Under the pieces are notes generated by a model that saw only the letters and a program-made list of their open reading frames with translations, had not been told where the DNA came from and did no database searches. From NCBI RefSeq assembly GCF_015143595.1, contig NZ_WYEU01000002.1, positions 1,234,180 to 1,298,179 of the forward strand: a stretch of 64,000 bases of DNA, written 5' to 3'. Both the position numbers and the translations under genes were made by a program. The DNA is from Sneathiella sp. P13V-1. Lineage in GTDB: Bacteria; Pseudomonadota; Alphaproteobacteria; Sneathiellales; Sneathiellaceae. Position 1 is the first letter of the stretch; each line of letters begins with the position of its first letter. Below, piece after piece: positions 1-8,910 of the stretch.

Positions 1-518
1 TCCGGACATGTTCTGGCTTCCATATTCTGATGGAAGTCATCGTAAATTTTTGGCAACTCCGTCACAATTGCGCTTGAATCCATGAGCGAAATTTCTGCCC
101 TGTGCAAGCGTTTATTGCATCCAAAACAGAACCATTCAAACCCTTCTTTCATATGCGTCATGCGCGGTGCTTCTACAACGATCCCGATTGAGCCTTCCTG
201 AGGGCGTTGCGGAGCATGTATTGTATGTGCTGGCATCATAAATACCTCCCCTTCCCGGATCGGGACATCATAGATTTCGCCATCCTCATAGATTTTGAGC
301 ATCATGTCACCCTTGACCTGATAGAACCATTCCTCCACCGGGTCATCGTGGAAATCCACGCGGGTATTAGGCCCACCCACAACCATCACAATCATACCTG
401 AATCATGATGCAGCAATTTATTGCCGACAGGTGGTTTGAGCTGGTCCCTGTTTTCTTCCACCCATTTTGGAAAATTAAACGGGGCAAATCGCGGATGTAA
501 TGGCATGAGCTTTCCCAT
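1..518 (-). CDS. nbaC: 3-hydroxyanthranilate 3,4-dioxygenase (C-terminus cut by window edge)
   Basis: Non-haem Fe(II) cupin that opens 3-hydroxyanthranilate to 2-amino-3-carboxymuconate semialdehyde in tryptophan/kynurenine or nitrobenzoate breakdown. The 172 readable residues contain the family opening APFNFPKWVEEN and KPPVGN. Metal ligands appear at His57, Glu63 and His101, with the spacing of the bacterial enzyme. A second, rubredoxin-like iron site is started by CFGC at 131-134 and by Cys171 at the truncated end. The reading frame runs off the left edge, so the last few residues are missing. The start could also be the in-frame ATG at 506, which has GGAAAG just upstream. It is divergent from the LysR gene at 613, its most likely regulator. 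The family identification is firm; the symbol is the common bacterial one (also haaO). Confidence 0.9.
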   Translation of the reverse strand, partial: MGKLMPLHPRFAPFNFPKWVEENRDQLKPPVGNKLLHHDSGMIVMVVGGPNTRVDFHDDPVEEWFYQVKGDMMLKIYEDGEIYDVPIREGEVFMMPAHTIHAPQRPQEGSIGIVVEAPRMTHMKEGFEWFCFGCNKRLHRAEISLMDSSAIVTELPKIYDDFHQNMEARTCP

Positions 519-612
519 TTTCTCTTTATTGAAGTTTGAGGTTAAGGTCATCCTGATAGTTGTTCAACAGAATTAACTGGAATTAGATATTCGAAAATGA
601 AATAACAAAAAG

Positions 613-1581
613 ATGGAAGATAGAAACAGGCATATCAAAATTGCGGAGCGGGTTTCGACCCGGTTAAAGCTGAAACAGCTTCGGCTCCTCGTCTCGGTGG
701 CGGAGCATTCCAGCATTCTTCATGCCGCCAAAGAGCTAAACATTTCACAGCCCGCAGCCACAAAGCTGATAAAAGATCTGGAAACGGATTTTGGCGTTAT
801 CCTGTTTGATCGGACGAACCGTGGGGTTATCCCAACAACATATGGGGATGCTCTCGTCCGCCATGGAAAATTGATCCTGACCCAGATTTCAAACGCCGCA
901 CAGGAGCTAGATAACCTTAATGAAGGTTTGGGGGGACGCGTGGTAGTTGGCACCCTGCTCGCGGCTTCTGCCAAGCTGTTACCCCAAACGATCGCACGTG
1001 TTCATAAAGCCCGACCAAATGTCAGCATCGTTATCAAGGAAGGGACGAATGATATCCTGATGCCTGCTCTACAATCCGGTGACGTAGATCTGGTTCTGGG
1101 GCGCTTGGCGGAGTATCGACATCGAAGCCAAATTATTCAGGAACGCCTTTTCGAAGAAGAAATTTGTATCATCGGGCGCGCAGAACATCCCCTTGCCGCT
1201 CTCGGACGATCTGCCACATTTGAAGAATTAAAATCATATAGCTGGACCCTTCCTCCTCATGACACCACTCTAAGACGCCAGATGGAGAAAGAGTTTTTGG
1301 ACAATGGTCACAGCTTGCCGGAAAATGCAGTGGAATCTGTCTCTTTCCTAACCAACAGAGAACTTATCCGTGTCACCGATATGCTTTGCCCCATCCCTTA
1401 TCATGTGATCAAAGATGAACTGGAAAACGGATCCTTGGTGGAGATAAATACCCCCATCAAAAAGACACTAAGCGGCGTCGGCGTGTCCTATCGCAAAGAA
1501 GGTGGTTTATCGCCAGCGGCAGAGGTATTCCTGGCAGAGCTTAAAATTACAGCGGAAGAGATCAAGAAGGATCAACGCTAA
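613..1581 (+). CDS. LysR-family transcriptional regulator
   Basis: A 322-residue LysR regulator. The N-terminal winged helix is clear at about residues 17-80 (LKQLRLLVSVAEHSSILHAA, then ISQPAATKLIKDLE). It is followed by a substrate-binding domain starting near GGRVVVGTLLA. Tandem similarity is to the GbpR/PcaQ-like subgroup rather than to CysB or GcvA types. It stands head-to-head with the 3-hydroxyanthranilate dioxygenase (95 bp apart) and ends 1 bp from the convergent aspartate-dehydrogenase-like gene, so it probably controls this aromatic/amino-acid block. No strong Shine-Dalgarno precedes the ATG. The effector is unknown; an aromatic intermediate is only an inference from context. Confidence 0.9.
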   Translation: MEDRNRHIKIAERVSTRLKLKQLRLLVSVAEHSSILHAAKELNISQPAATKLIKDLETDFGVILFDRTNRGVIPTTYGDALVRHGKLILTQISNAAQELDNLNEGLGGRVVVGTLLAASAKLLPQTIARVHKARPNVSIVIKEGTNDILMPALQSGDVDLVLGRLAEYRHRSQIIQERLFEEEICIIGRAEHPLAALGRSATFEELKSYSWTLPPHDTTLRRQMEKEFLDNGHSLPENAVESVSFLTNRELIRVTDMLCPIPYHVIKDELENGSLVEINTPIKKTLSGVGVSYRKEGGLSPAAEVFLAELKITAEEIKKDQR

Positions 1582-1582
1582 A

Positions 1583-2380
1583 CTATGACGTGCGAATAAA
1601 ACGCAGCTCTCGCTCAATGGCTTCTGCGACACTCATGGCTGTTAGCGCGGAAGATTTGGGATTTTCTGGAAGAGACTGCCCTTCAATGCGGAATGTGAAT
1701 TCACCAAACGCACCCTTCGCTCGCACCTCATGAATGTTACGTATTGCTTCAGGGTCTGCATAAAGTTCAACTTTTGTATCCCGCATGCCGATACCACTCA
1801 TGGCTATGGTTGCGGCAACATTTGCATTTTTAGGGTACAATCTGGCGGCATCTTGCGCATTCCCTTTAAAATGCAATGCGGGCTCCGTTAGGTTCTCCAA
1901 ATCAAGGGTTTTTTCCGCATGAGATCCCTTCCATCCAGCAGGTTTTTTGCGGCCGATATATGTGACCTCTTCCAACCCTCCGACACGGGCAGCATTCAGC
2001 GCATCCATTGCCCCGACTGCGCCGGTTACAAACCGCAACCTAGCGCCACTGACCTGACATGCACGTTCAAGATCTTCTGCAACCTTATCGTCTGCCATTA
2101 CACCTGCTGATACAGAAATAAGATTTACGCCTGACTTAAGAATTTCAAGCGCATGGGATTTCATTGCTTCATGCCCCCCACATTCAACGACAATGTCAAC
2201 TTCATTGGCCAAGCCTTCGAATGACGTCACAGCACGGCAATTCCCCCCAATTTTGTCAGCGGCGACAACCTCCCTTCCCGCGCGGCAGATAACATGAGAA
2301 ATTTCCACCCCCGATAGAGAGGATATTTTTTTAGCTGCATAAGCTGCGATAGCCCCATACCCGATAATCGCAATTTTCAT
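1583..2380 (-). CDS. nadX: Aspartate dehydrogenase-like NAD(P)-dependent enzyme
   Basis: A 265-residue protein of the aspartate dehydrogenase (NadX) family, which interconverts L-aspartate and iminoaspartate/oxaloacetate with NAD(P). The Rossmann motif GYGAIA is at residues 7-12. The family signatures GRKKPAGWKG, NVAATIAMSGIGMRDT, ADPEAIRNIHEV and the C-terminal NPKSSALTAMSV are all present, and the length is normal. It is divergent from the molybdenum hydroxylase at 2577. In this cluster the true substrate may be another amino/keto acid from aromatic breakdown, or it may feed iminoaspartate toward NAD synthesis. The neighbouring 3-hydroxyanthranilate enzyme also sits on the eukaryotic-type quinolinate route. 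Family call firm, physiological role inferred. Confidence 0.83.
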   Translation of the reverse strand: MKIAIIGYGAIAAYAAKKISSLSGVEISHVICRAGREVVAADKIGGNCRAVTSFEGLANEVDIVVECGGHEAMKSHALEILKSGVNLISVSAGVMADDKVAEDLERACQVSGARLRFVTGAVGAMDALNAARVGGLEEVTYIGRKKPAGWKGSHAEKTLDLENLTEPALHFKGNAQDAARLYPKNANVAATIAMSGIGMRDTKVELYADPEAIRNIHEVRAKGAFGEFTFRIEGQSLPENPKSSALTAMSVAEAIERELRFIRTS

Positions 2381-2441
2381 GATCTTGGCCCAATAGATGT
2401 GATGTCGTTGGCTATAAACTAATCCAAAAAGAGAGCCGACT

Positions 2442-2464
2442 TGTTATTCTTTTTTACTATAACA
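2442..2464. promoter_or_regulatory. Possible operator between nadX-like gene and molybdenum hydroxylase
   Basis: Inverted repeat TGTTAT-N11-ATAACA in the divergent intergenic region 2381-2576. The word AATAACAAAAA recurs nearby at about 2488 and again directly before the LysR start near 600, which would fit a shared regulator. Seen by eye only; binding is not shown. Confidence 0.3.
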
Positions 2465-2576
2465 GGATCAAAAATTTCTATTTGTATAAATAACAAAAAA
2501 AGGGAACAGTGGCGTCCAACACAATTAAATCGCCAGTCTTTTCAATCATTTCCCACGCAAAATTGGAGCGCGTCAA

Positions 2577-4784
2577 TTGAAATTCCTTAATTGGTTTCAA
2601 AAGAAAAAAACGGCTAGCACCGTTGCGACTCCAGTCTCTTACAACATTACAGGTCCCAAAAGGATCGGAGATGCTGTTCTAAGAGATGAAGATCTGAAAC
2701 TGATTACTGGTCGTGGTCAGTATGTGGATGACATTGATATCGGTCCGCATTTAATCCTGACATTTGTCCGAAGTTCCATCGCTAATGGCCTTATCAAAGA
2801 ACTCGATGTATCAGAAGCGAGAGTCACTGAAGGGGTGTTTCATATCTTTACCGCCGACGACACCGCATCGCTCGGCAAGCTAGCGGTAAATCCAGTGCTC
2901 GAAACCATGCAGGATTGTCCCTACCCAATTCTGGCAAAGGATATGGTCCATACTGTAGGTGAGCCAGTTGCAGCTATTCTATCCACTTCTTCGGCGGCGG
3001 GCTTGGATGCTTCTGAACTTGTTCATCTAGAGATCACCCCTCTTGAAGGTACCAAATCACAATTAGCTATGGCCTCATTGGAAGAGAGCGTCATAAGCCA
3101 GACATGGAATGTGGGAAATTACTCAGATGAGAGGCTTGAAGAGGCAAACTACACCGTTTCAACCAAAGTTGAACACCCAAGGCTCGCCCCCTCACCTATG
3201 GAAAACCGGGCCATTGCTGTTAAATTTCATGAAGAAAATGAAAGTGTTACGGTCTACCTTTCAACACAAACCCCGCACCGGGCAAAATCAGAGCTCGCGC
3301 GTATCATAAATATCCCAGCTGACAAGATATCAGTCATCACCCATGATGTTGGCGGGGCGTTTGGCATGAAAGCCTCTCTCTACCCGGAAGAGGTTATGGC
3401 TGTATGGGCAGCTTTTCAGACAAAACAATCTGTGAAGTGGATTTCCACACGTAATGAAGATTTACTGTCCGCCACACATGGACGAGGCCTGCAAACAGAG
3501 GGGACTCTGACTTTCGATGCCACCGGTAAATTCATTGCACTAAAAGCAAAAGTCACCGCACCTTTGGGCCATTGGCTTCCAAACAGCGCGGCTATTCCCG
3601 CGTGGAATGCGGCGAGGATGCTGCCTGGACCCTATGATATTCCAGATTTGCATATCGAAACCCGAGGGGTATCCCTGAACACCGCACCCGTTGGCATCTA
3701 TCGTGGTGCCGGGCGCCCAGAAGCCATTACCCTAATGGAAAAGTTGGTAGACCTCGCCGCCCGTAAAATAGACATGGATCCTGTCGAGATACGACGCTTG
3801 AATTTAATTTCCGAAGCGGCGCTTCCCAAAAAAAGTGAAACCGGGGCTAACCTGGATTCAGGAAATTATGTCGCCCTTCTGGACAATCTCATCGAAAAGA
3901 CAGATTACGTAAACCTGAAATCCCGTATTGAAAATGAAACCGATCCAAATTCGCTAAAGGGAATTGGTGTTTCATTTTACGTAGAGCCTTGCGGCAAAGG
4001 ATGGGAAAGTGCAAGGGTCACCTTACACCCGAATGGCAGCATCAGCGCAAAATCCGGCAGTAGTAGTCAAGGGCACGGTAGGAGTACCGCCTTTCGTCAG
4101 ATTTTGTCCGACTTATTCGAAGCCGACATTTCGAAAATCTCGCTTGAGTTTGGCAACACAGAGACTTGCCCTGAAGGTATCGGAGCCCTAGCCAGTCGAA
4201 GCACATCTATAGGCGGCAGTGCCCTTCTGAAAGCCGGTCAGGAAGTACTCAAAAAAGCCAAAGAAAAGCCAAACCACACTGAAGATATCACTGTCGATCT
4301 CGTATATGAGAATGACGGAGAAGCCTGGGGGTACGGCGCTTATCTGACTGAGGTATCAATTGACCGACTGACAGGGCAATTGTCCGTGGATCAAATCACT
4401 TGCATTGATGATGCTGGAAAGATCATTAATCCAATGATGGTTGAGGGTCAGATTATGGGTGGCATTGCCCAAGGAGTTGGCGAGGCCTTGATGGAACAGG
4501 TTCTCTATTCTGATGACGGACAACTCATAACAGGCTCACTCATGGATTATGCACTGCCACGTGCAAGCGATATGCCTGCACTTTCCATTTCGAAAACGGA
4601 AACCCCATCCCCCAATAACCTTCTGGGAGCTAAGGGAGTTGGCGAAGCAGGAACCATTGCTGCACCTGTTTCTATCTTAAATGCGACCTATCACGCACTT
4701 CGTGACTTTGATGTGCAGAACCTTCAAATGCCGCTTACCAGTGAAAAAATCTGGCGCGCGATGCAGAGAAAAACAAAGGACTGA
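2577..4784 (+). CDS. Molybdopterin-binding large subunit of a xanthine dehydrogenase/CoxL-family hydroxylase
   Basis: A 735-residue molybdenum hydroxylase catalytic chain. It has the typical entrance RDEDLKLITGRGQYVDDI, the cofactor loop VGGAFGMKASLYPEE, the active-site loop IYRGAGR at 374-380 (form II type, not the AYxCSFR loop of true CO dehydrogenase), SSSQGHGRSTAFRQI and the base Glu690 in GVGEAG. The start is TTG, chosen because GGAG sits 8 bases upstream and no ATG fits. Members hydroxylate N-heterocycles, aldehydes or purines. The [2Fe-2S] and FAD subunits that normally accompany it are absent here, so it must borrow them or use another electron acceptor. It is followed after 4 bp by a DapA-family lyase, suggesting sequential steps. 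The substrate is unknown. Confidence 0.88.
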   Translation: MKFLNWFQKKKTASTVATPVSYNITGPKRIGDAVLRDEDLKLITGRGQYVDDIDIGPHLILTFVRSSIANGLIKELDVSEARVTEGVFHIFTADDTASLGKLAVNPVLETMQDCPYPILAKDMVHTVGEPVAAILSTSSAAGLDASELVHLEITPLEGTKSQLAMASLEESVISQTWNVGNYSDERLEEANYTVSTKVEHPRLAPSPMENRAIAVKFHEENESVTVYLSTQTPHRAKSELARIINIPADKISVITHDVGGAFGMKASLYPEEVMAVWAAFQTKQSVKWISTRNEDLLSATHGRGLQTEGTLTFDATGKFIALKAKVTAPLGHWLPNSAAIPAWNAARMLPGPYDIPDLHIETRGVSLNTAPVGIYRGAGRPEAITLMEKLVDLAARKIDMDPVEIRRLNLISEAALPKKSETGANLDSGNYVALLDNLIEKTDYVNLKSRIENETDPNSLKGIGVSFYVEPCGKGWESARVTLHPNGSISAKSGSSSQGHGRSTAFRQILSDLFEADISKISLEFGNTETCPEGIGALASRSTSIGGSALLKAGQEVLKKAKEKPNHTEDITVDLVYENDGEAWGYGAYLTEVSIDRLTGQLSVDQITCIDDAGKIINPMMVEGQIMGGIAQGVGEALMEQVLYSDDGQLITGSLMDYALPRASDMPALSISKTETPSPNNLLGAKGVGEAGTIAAPVSILNATYHALRDFDVQNLQMPLTSEKIWRAMQRKTKD

Positions 4785-4788
4785 CGGA

Positions 4789-5742
4789 ATGAAATACAGC
4801 AAACTTGACGCCAAAGATTACGCGCGCGAACACATGAAAGGGATCTGGGCCGCCGCCCTTAACCCCTTTAATGAAGACTTTTCATTGAACGAGCAAGGCT
4901 TGAGACAGAACATCAGGCATTGGATTGATGACCTTGAAATTGAAGGATTATTTATCGCAGGTAAACAAGGTGAGTTTTTCTCAATGAGCCTTGAGGAGCG
5001 AAAAAAGAACTTTGAAATCGCCGTTGATGAAGTTGGTGACACAGGTCAAACCATTATGTCCTGCTCTGATCAGAACTTTGATACAGTGATCGAGCTTGCA
5101 AAATATGCCGAAGCCATTGGCGCTGATTATATTGTTGTCCACGCACCTATCCTGCATTTCGTAACCGACCAAGATGAAACCGTTTATCAGTATTACAAAG
5201 CCGTTTCCGAAGCGGTGAATATTGGCATCGCCATGTGGAGTCACCCAGATAGTGGCTATTTGATGAGCCCTGAACTTTGTGCCCGTATTGCAGAACTGCC
5301 CAACATCGTTGCCATCAAGTACAGTGTTGATCGTGACATGTATAAGAAACTGACGAAACTTGCCGGAGACAAAATACTGGTGAGTACCGCGTCTGAGGGT
5401 GAATGGTTCGACAATATCGTCGAACTGGGATGGCAGCTATATCTTTGCTCCTCCCCTCCTTATCTCATCCAAACAAAAAACGACAAGCGTATGCTCGAAT
5501 ATACAAAGCTGGCGATGGCAGGAAAAGTGGAAGAAGCAAGAATAATTCGCGATAGTTTGGATCCTGTTAGAAAAGCGCTCATGGGAACACGTCCGGGCGG
5601 CAAACCACAAGCTCACCAGAAATATTGGCAGGAACTACTTGGGCAGGTTGGTGGCCCCGTTCGTGCGCCGCTTCTTCAACTTACTGAAGAAGAAAAAGAA
5701 ATTACGAAAGCCGCCTTTGAAAACTGTGGGTTAAAGCTTTAA
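4789..5742 (+). CDS. Dihydrodipicolinate synthase/N-acetylneuraminate lyase family protein
   Basis: A 317-residue class I aldolase-fold (TIM barrel) enzyme of the DapA family, which joins or splits pyruvate or a related keto acid through a Schiff base. The Schiff-base lysine is Lys177 in IVAIKYS. The front of the barrel has GIWAAALNPFNEDFSLNEQG and GLFIAGKQGEFFSMSLEER, the latter equal to the GTTGE region but altered. An upstream extension is open, but the ATG at 4789 has AAAGGA in front of it and lies 4 bp after the hydroxylase stop, so it is the real start. The altered GKQGEFF motif and the context argue against lysine biosynthesis. A catabolic hydratase-aldolase is more likely. Confidence 0.82.
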   Translation: MKYSKLDAKDYAREHMKGIWAAALNPFNEDFSLNEQGLRQNIRHWIDDLEIEGLFIAGKQGEFFSMSLEERKKNFEIAVDEVGDTGQTIMSCSDQNFDTVIELAKYAEAIGADYIVVHAPILHFVTDQDETVYQYYKAVSEAVNIGIAMWSHPDSGYLMSPELCARIAELPNIVAIKYSVDRDMYKKLTKLAGDKILVSTASEGEWFDNIVELGWQLYLCSSPPYLIQTKNDKRMLEYTKLAMAGKVEEARIIRDSLDPVRKALMGTRPGGKPQAHQKYWQELLGQVGGPVRAPLLQLTEEEKEITKAAFENCGLKL

Positions 5743-5906
5743 CAACTCACCGCCTCAAACGACGCCGGAGAGCTCCCTATTTGTGGACTCTTCGGCCTCA
5801 TTAATATTTCTCATATAAATGTGATTTTTGATTTGGCTCATTAAGCAATATTCAAGATTCAGTAATATAGTAATATGTAGTGTTTTAGTAACTGGAAGTA
5901 CCCGCT

Positions 5907-7442
5907 TTGTCCGATACCCCGAAACTGGCCCATTTTAAGGGACCTGAGGCATTGGCAGCTTTTAATCACTTACACACAGTGATTTGGGCGTTCAATATAG
6001 ATGACCACAAGTTTTGGTGGGCAAATGACGCAGCGCTAAAATTCTGGGAAAAACGGTCTCTTGAAGAATTTCTTTCTGTAGATCTCAGTTCTGACTCCCC
6101 AATCGTTCGCCGTCGGCTTCTAGATGTTTTTGAAAGCGCTTCCAGCGGACGTACCATTGAAGAAAACTGGACTTTGTATCCAGGAGGCATCCCCAAAATG
6201 GTGGTGGTGACATTTACCGCCATTTGGATTGAAGATCATAAAAAAGCGGTCCTTATTGAAGCCTCTCCTCAATTAAAGGAAGAGCTGGATCCTCGCGCAA
6301 AACGTATGCTTGAAGCGGCGCGACACACACCGCTGCTTATCAGCAGCTTTGACATGCACGGTAAATTGCTGGCCCAAAACCCTGCTGCGGCCTCTCTCTA
6401 TGGCGCAACGACAGATGATGAAGTCTCTTTGGAAAGTCGATATGGGCAAACAAATATCGTGCCACATATGCTTCAGCAGACTTCAGAGAAGCAATCTTTT
6501 CATGCTGATGTTAAAATTGATACCAGTAAAGGCGAAAGATGGCACACGATCACCGCTGAGCCTGGTCGAGATCCTGTAACCGGACATCAAGTGTTTGTGG
6601 TCACAGAAGAAGACGTAACAGACAAGATATTGGCTCAGCAAGAACTCAAGCAGCTGAACTTGACGCTGGAGCAACGTGTAGCCGAAAGAACAGAAAAACT
6701 CTCCCAAGCCATCCAGGAAGCCGTTAATGCCAACAAGGCAAAAACAGATTTTTTGGCCATGATGAGCCATGAATTGCGGACACCACTCAACGCAATCATC
6801 GGTTTTTCAGAAATGATGTCATATCAAGTTTATGGCCCAATTACGGAAAAACAGGAAATAACATTGCGGGATATCAACAAGAGTGGGCGGCACTTGTTGG
6901 AGCAAATCAATGATTTGTTGGATGCTTCTACAATTGACAGAGGGGAGCTCAATCTATTCGAAAGCGACTTCCTTCTGAAACCAGCTTTGGAATACTGCGT
7001 CAAAGCATTTGAACTTGAAGCAGATAAGAAACAACAAACGCTTGAACTGCAAGTCCCAGAATTTCCGATCACTCTCAACGCAGATGAACATAGAATTACA
7101 CAAATTCTAATGAACCTGATCAGCAATGCGATCAAGTACACCCCGGAAGAGGGAAATATTACTGTAAGTTCTGGGCTTAATGATAAGGGTGAGCTCTACT
7201 TATCTGTCACCGATAACGGTATTGGTATTTCAGCGGATCGGCTTCAGTTTGTCACCCAAGCCTTTGTTCAAATTGATATTTCATCCTCTTTCACTTCAGG
7301 AAAAGGTGTCGGGCTTGGACTTTACATCACCTCCCAGCTCCTCGCTGCACATGGTGGACGCTTGGAAATTGAAAGCAAGGAAGGTGTTGGTACGACAATG
7401 TGTGCTATTCTTCCTAAAGAACGCACCAAACTAGGTTGTTAG
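5907..7442 (+). CDS. PAS-domain sensor histidine kinase
   Basis: A 511-residue soluble kinase without membrane segments. Residues about 15-130 form a PAS-like domain (IWAFNIDDHKFWWANDAALKFWE), a second PAS covers about 145-240, and a coiled coil (LEQRVAERTEKLSQAI) leads into HisKA with the phospho-acceptor His288 in MMSHELRTP. The ATPase domain shows the N box (LMNLISNAIKYTPEEG), VTDNGIGIS and GKGVGLGLYI. No receiver or response-regulator gene is adjacent, so its partner is elsewhere. The TTG start is supported by GGAAG 8 bases upstream. Its stop overlaps the 3' end of the convergent glycosyltransferase by 12 bp. The signal sensed is unknown; the lack of a membrane anchor suggests a cytoplasmic cue. 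Confidence 0.9.
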   Translation: MSDTPKLAHFKGPEALAAFNHLHTVIWAFNIDDHKFWWANDAALKFWEKRSLEEFLSVDLSSDSPIVRRRLLDVFESASSGRTIEENWTLYPGGIPKMVVVTFTAIWIEDHKKAVLIEASPQLKEELDPRAKRMLEAARHTPLLISSFDMHGKLLAQNPAAASLYGATTDDEVSLESRYGQTNIVPHMLQQTSEKQSFHADVKIDTSKGERWHTITAEPGRDPVTGHQVFVVTEEDVTDKILAQQELKQLNLTLEQRVAERTEKLSQAIQEAVNANKAKTDFLAMMSHELRTPLNAIIGFSEMMSYQVYGPITEKQEITLRDINKSGRHLLEQINDLLDASTIDRGELNLFESDFLLKPALEYCVKAFELEADKKQQTLELQVPEFPITLNADEHRITQILMNLISNAIKYTPEEGNITVSSGLNDKGELYLSVTDNGIGISADRLQFVTQAFVQIDISSSFTSGKGVGLGLYITSQLLAAHGGRLEIESKEGVGTTMCAILPKERTKLGC

Positions 7443-8381
7443 CTTCTTGTAGAACTCTGTGACTTCCCCAAGAACATAATCGAGAGGTAATGTCTCGGAA
7501 ACTTCCCGAGTACCATCATCATTAACGGTTTCTGTTCGGGTGACGGGCTCCCCTTTGGGCTCTCCGATTAAACAAAGCGATTTTTCTCCATAAGGCTTGT
7601 AAACCGCCGGTTTTCCTATTCCAAACAAACCAACAGTCGGAATATCGACAGCGACTGCTGTGTGCATAAGACCGGAATCGTTACCTACAAACAAATCAGC
7701 CTGATAAAGTAATTGCGCGGCTTCATATGGATCTGTTTTTCCAACAAAATCTACCACCTGATCGCTTGGCAAGCCATCCACGACAGGGCGCGCCTGAGCG
7801 TCTTCACCCGGTGCACCTAAAACCAGAACTCTTGCATTTGGCAAGATCCCATCGGCTGAAGTCAGCTTCCGCGCAAGTTCGAGGTAGTTTTCATAATGCC
7901 ATTGTTTTTGATAGAAGTTTGCCGTTGGGGCAATCGCCAATAATGGTCTGTCTTTTGATATTTTTAAGTGATCAGGAATCTGCTCAAAAACAACAGGAAT
8001 ACTCGGCATAATAACCTGTTGCTCTCCAATCATTTTGGAGTTTGATACCAACTTGTGTTCGGTATCGCTTCCACCTTTCCAAAGGTACCGGCGAGCCGTT
8101 GGCAGAAAGCCAAGGGGGCTGCCTCTAAAGTCAACAATCCTATTCCAGAAAAAGCCGTCAATTTCTTTAAAAGCATCCCACCAGTGCAGACTTTTTTTCC
8201 GCTTAGAGATCGCTACTACCTTTTCTACCCCCTCAACAGCCTCAAAAATTGGAGCGGGGATTTTCCCGCAAACCACAGTAATTTTGTTATCTGGTTCAGT
8301 CTTTATAAGATGTTGTAGAATTCCGGTCGTGAGAACAGCATCGCCTAATCGATTTGATGTCACAAAAAGTGTTTTTTTCAT
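7431..8381 (-). CDS. Glycosyltransferase family 9 (heptosyltransferase-like)
   Basis: A 316-residue GT-B fold protein of the ADP-heptose:LPS heptosyltransferase family, acting at the inner face of the cytoplasmic membrane on a lipopolysaccharide or related acceptor. It opens with LFVTSNRLGDAVLTTGILQHL (the family RxGDxxxT signature), has the mid-domain APTANFYQKQWHYENY (replacing the common PGASxxxKxWP) and the donor-site GNDSGLMHTAVAVDIPTVGLFG. Length is normal. It is alone, not in an LPS cluster, convergent with the kinase and divergent from the arsenic operon. The exact sugar and acceptor cannot be told. Confidence 0.87.
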   Translation of the reverse strand: MKKTLFVTSNRLGDAVLTTGILQHLIKTEPDNKITVVCGKIPAPIFEAVEGVEKVVAISKRKKSLHWWDAFKEIDGFFWNRIVDFRGSPLGFLPTARRYLWKGGSDTEHKLVSNSKMIGEQQVIMPSIPVVFEQIPDHLKISKDRPLLAIAPTANFYQKQWHYENYLELARKLTSADGILPNARVLVLGAPGEDAQARPVVDGLPSDQVVDFVGKTDPYEAAQLLYQADLFVGNDSGLMHTAVAVDIPTVGLFGIGKPAVYKPYGEKSLCLIGEPKGEPVTRTETVNDDGTREVSETLPLDYVLGEVTEFYKKLTT

Positions 8382-8536
8382 GTACTGCTCATTGTCCCGA
8401 CGATGCCAAAGAAGCGATAAGAAGCTCTTTTGATAGAAAGCTCATTGGTCCTACCACACTGTTTTGCATCTATCAAATTCATATGGGTAACCATGTCTCC
8501 CCTATCAAAGCCCTTGTCACAAATTATTCACATGAC

Positions 8537-8556
8537 ATTTCGCCATTTCACGAAAT
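8537..8556. promoter_or_regulatory. Candidate ArsR operator
   Basis: Inverted repeat ATTTCG-N8-CGAAAT just upstream of the arsR start at 8568. Position and symmetry suit a repressor site that covers the promoter and is released by arsenite. Read by eye; not tested. Confidence 0.35.
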
Positions 8557-8567
8557 ATAAAATCGTT

Positions 8568-8909
8568 ATGAATACTGAATCTGCTGTATATATATTATCT
8601 GCATTGGCCCATGAAACACGCTTGAGTGTTGTACGCCAACTCATCAAAGGCGGAGAAATGAGCGCCGGTGATCTCGCCACGACATTAAGGGCATCACCAT
8701 CGACCCTGTCCGCGCATCTAAAAGACCTTAAATCTGCCGGTATTATTTCCAGCACCAGAAAAGGCCGTTTTATTCATTATCAGGCGAACATTCAGATTGT
8801 GGGTGATCTTATCAGTTTTCTATTTTTGGAATGCTGTAACGGACAACCTGAAGCCTGTTCCCCTCAACTGAGGTTTTTAGAAGTGATTAGCGACACAAAG
8901 GATATTTAG
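8568..8909 (+). CDS. arsR: ArsR-family arsenic-responsive repressor
   Basis: A 113-residue winged-helix repressor. The helix-turn-helix is [21 protein letters not shown]. The C-terminal cysteines Cys89, Cys90 and Cys97 resemble the CC-Xn-C arsenite site of the Acidithiobacillus-type ArsR rather than the ELCVCDL site of E. coli. A longer upstream frame exists, but the ATG at 8568 starts exactly at the conserved protein and the upstream residues look non-protein-like. It is followed after 1 bp by a glyceraldehyde-3-phosphate dehydrogenase and then arsJ, so it should sense As(III) and control that operon. Confidence 0.9.
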   Translation: MNTESAVYILSALAHETRLSVVRQLIKGGEMSAGDLATTLRASPSTLSAHLKDLKSAGIISSTRKGRFIHYQANIQIVGDLISFLFLECCNGQPEACSPQLRFLEVISDTKDI

Positions 8910-8910
8910 G

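Noticed and set aside
207..401. 64-codon plus-strand frame
   Set aside because: Antisense to the 3-hydroxyanthranilate dioxygenase, whose motifs are unambiguous.
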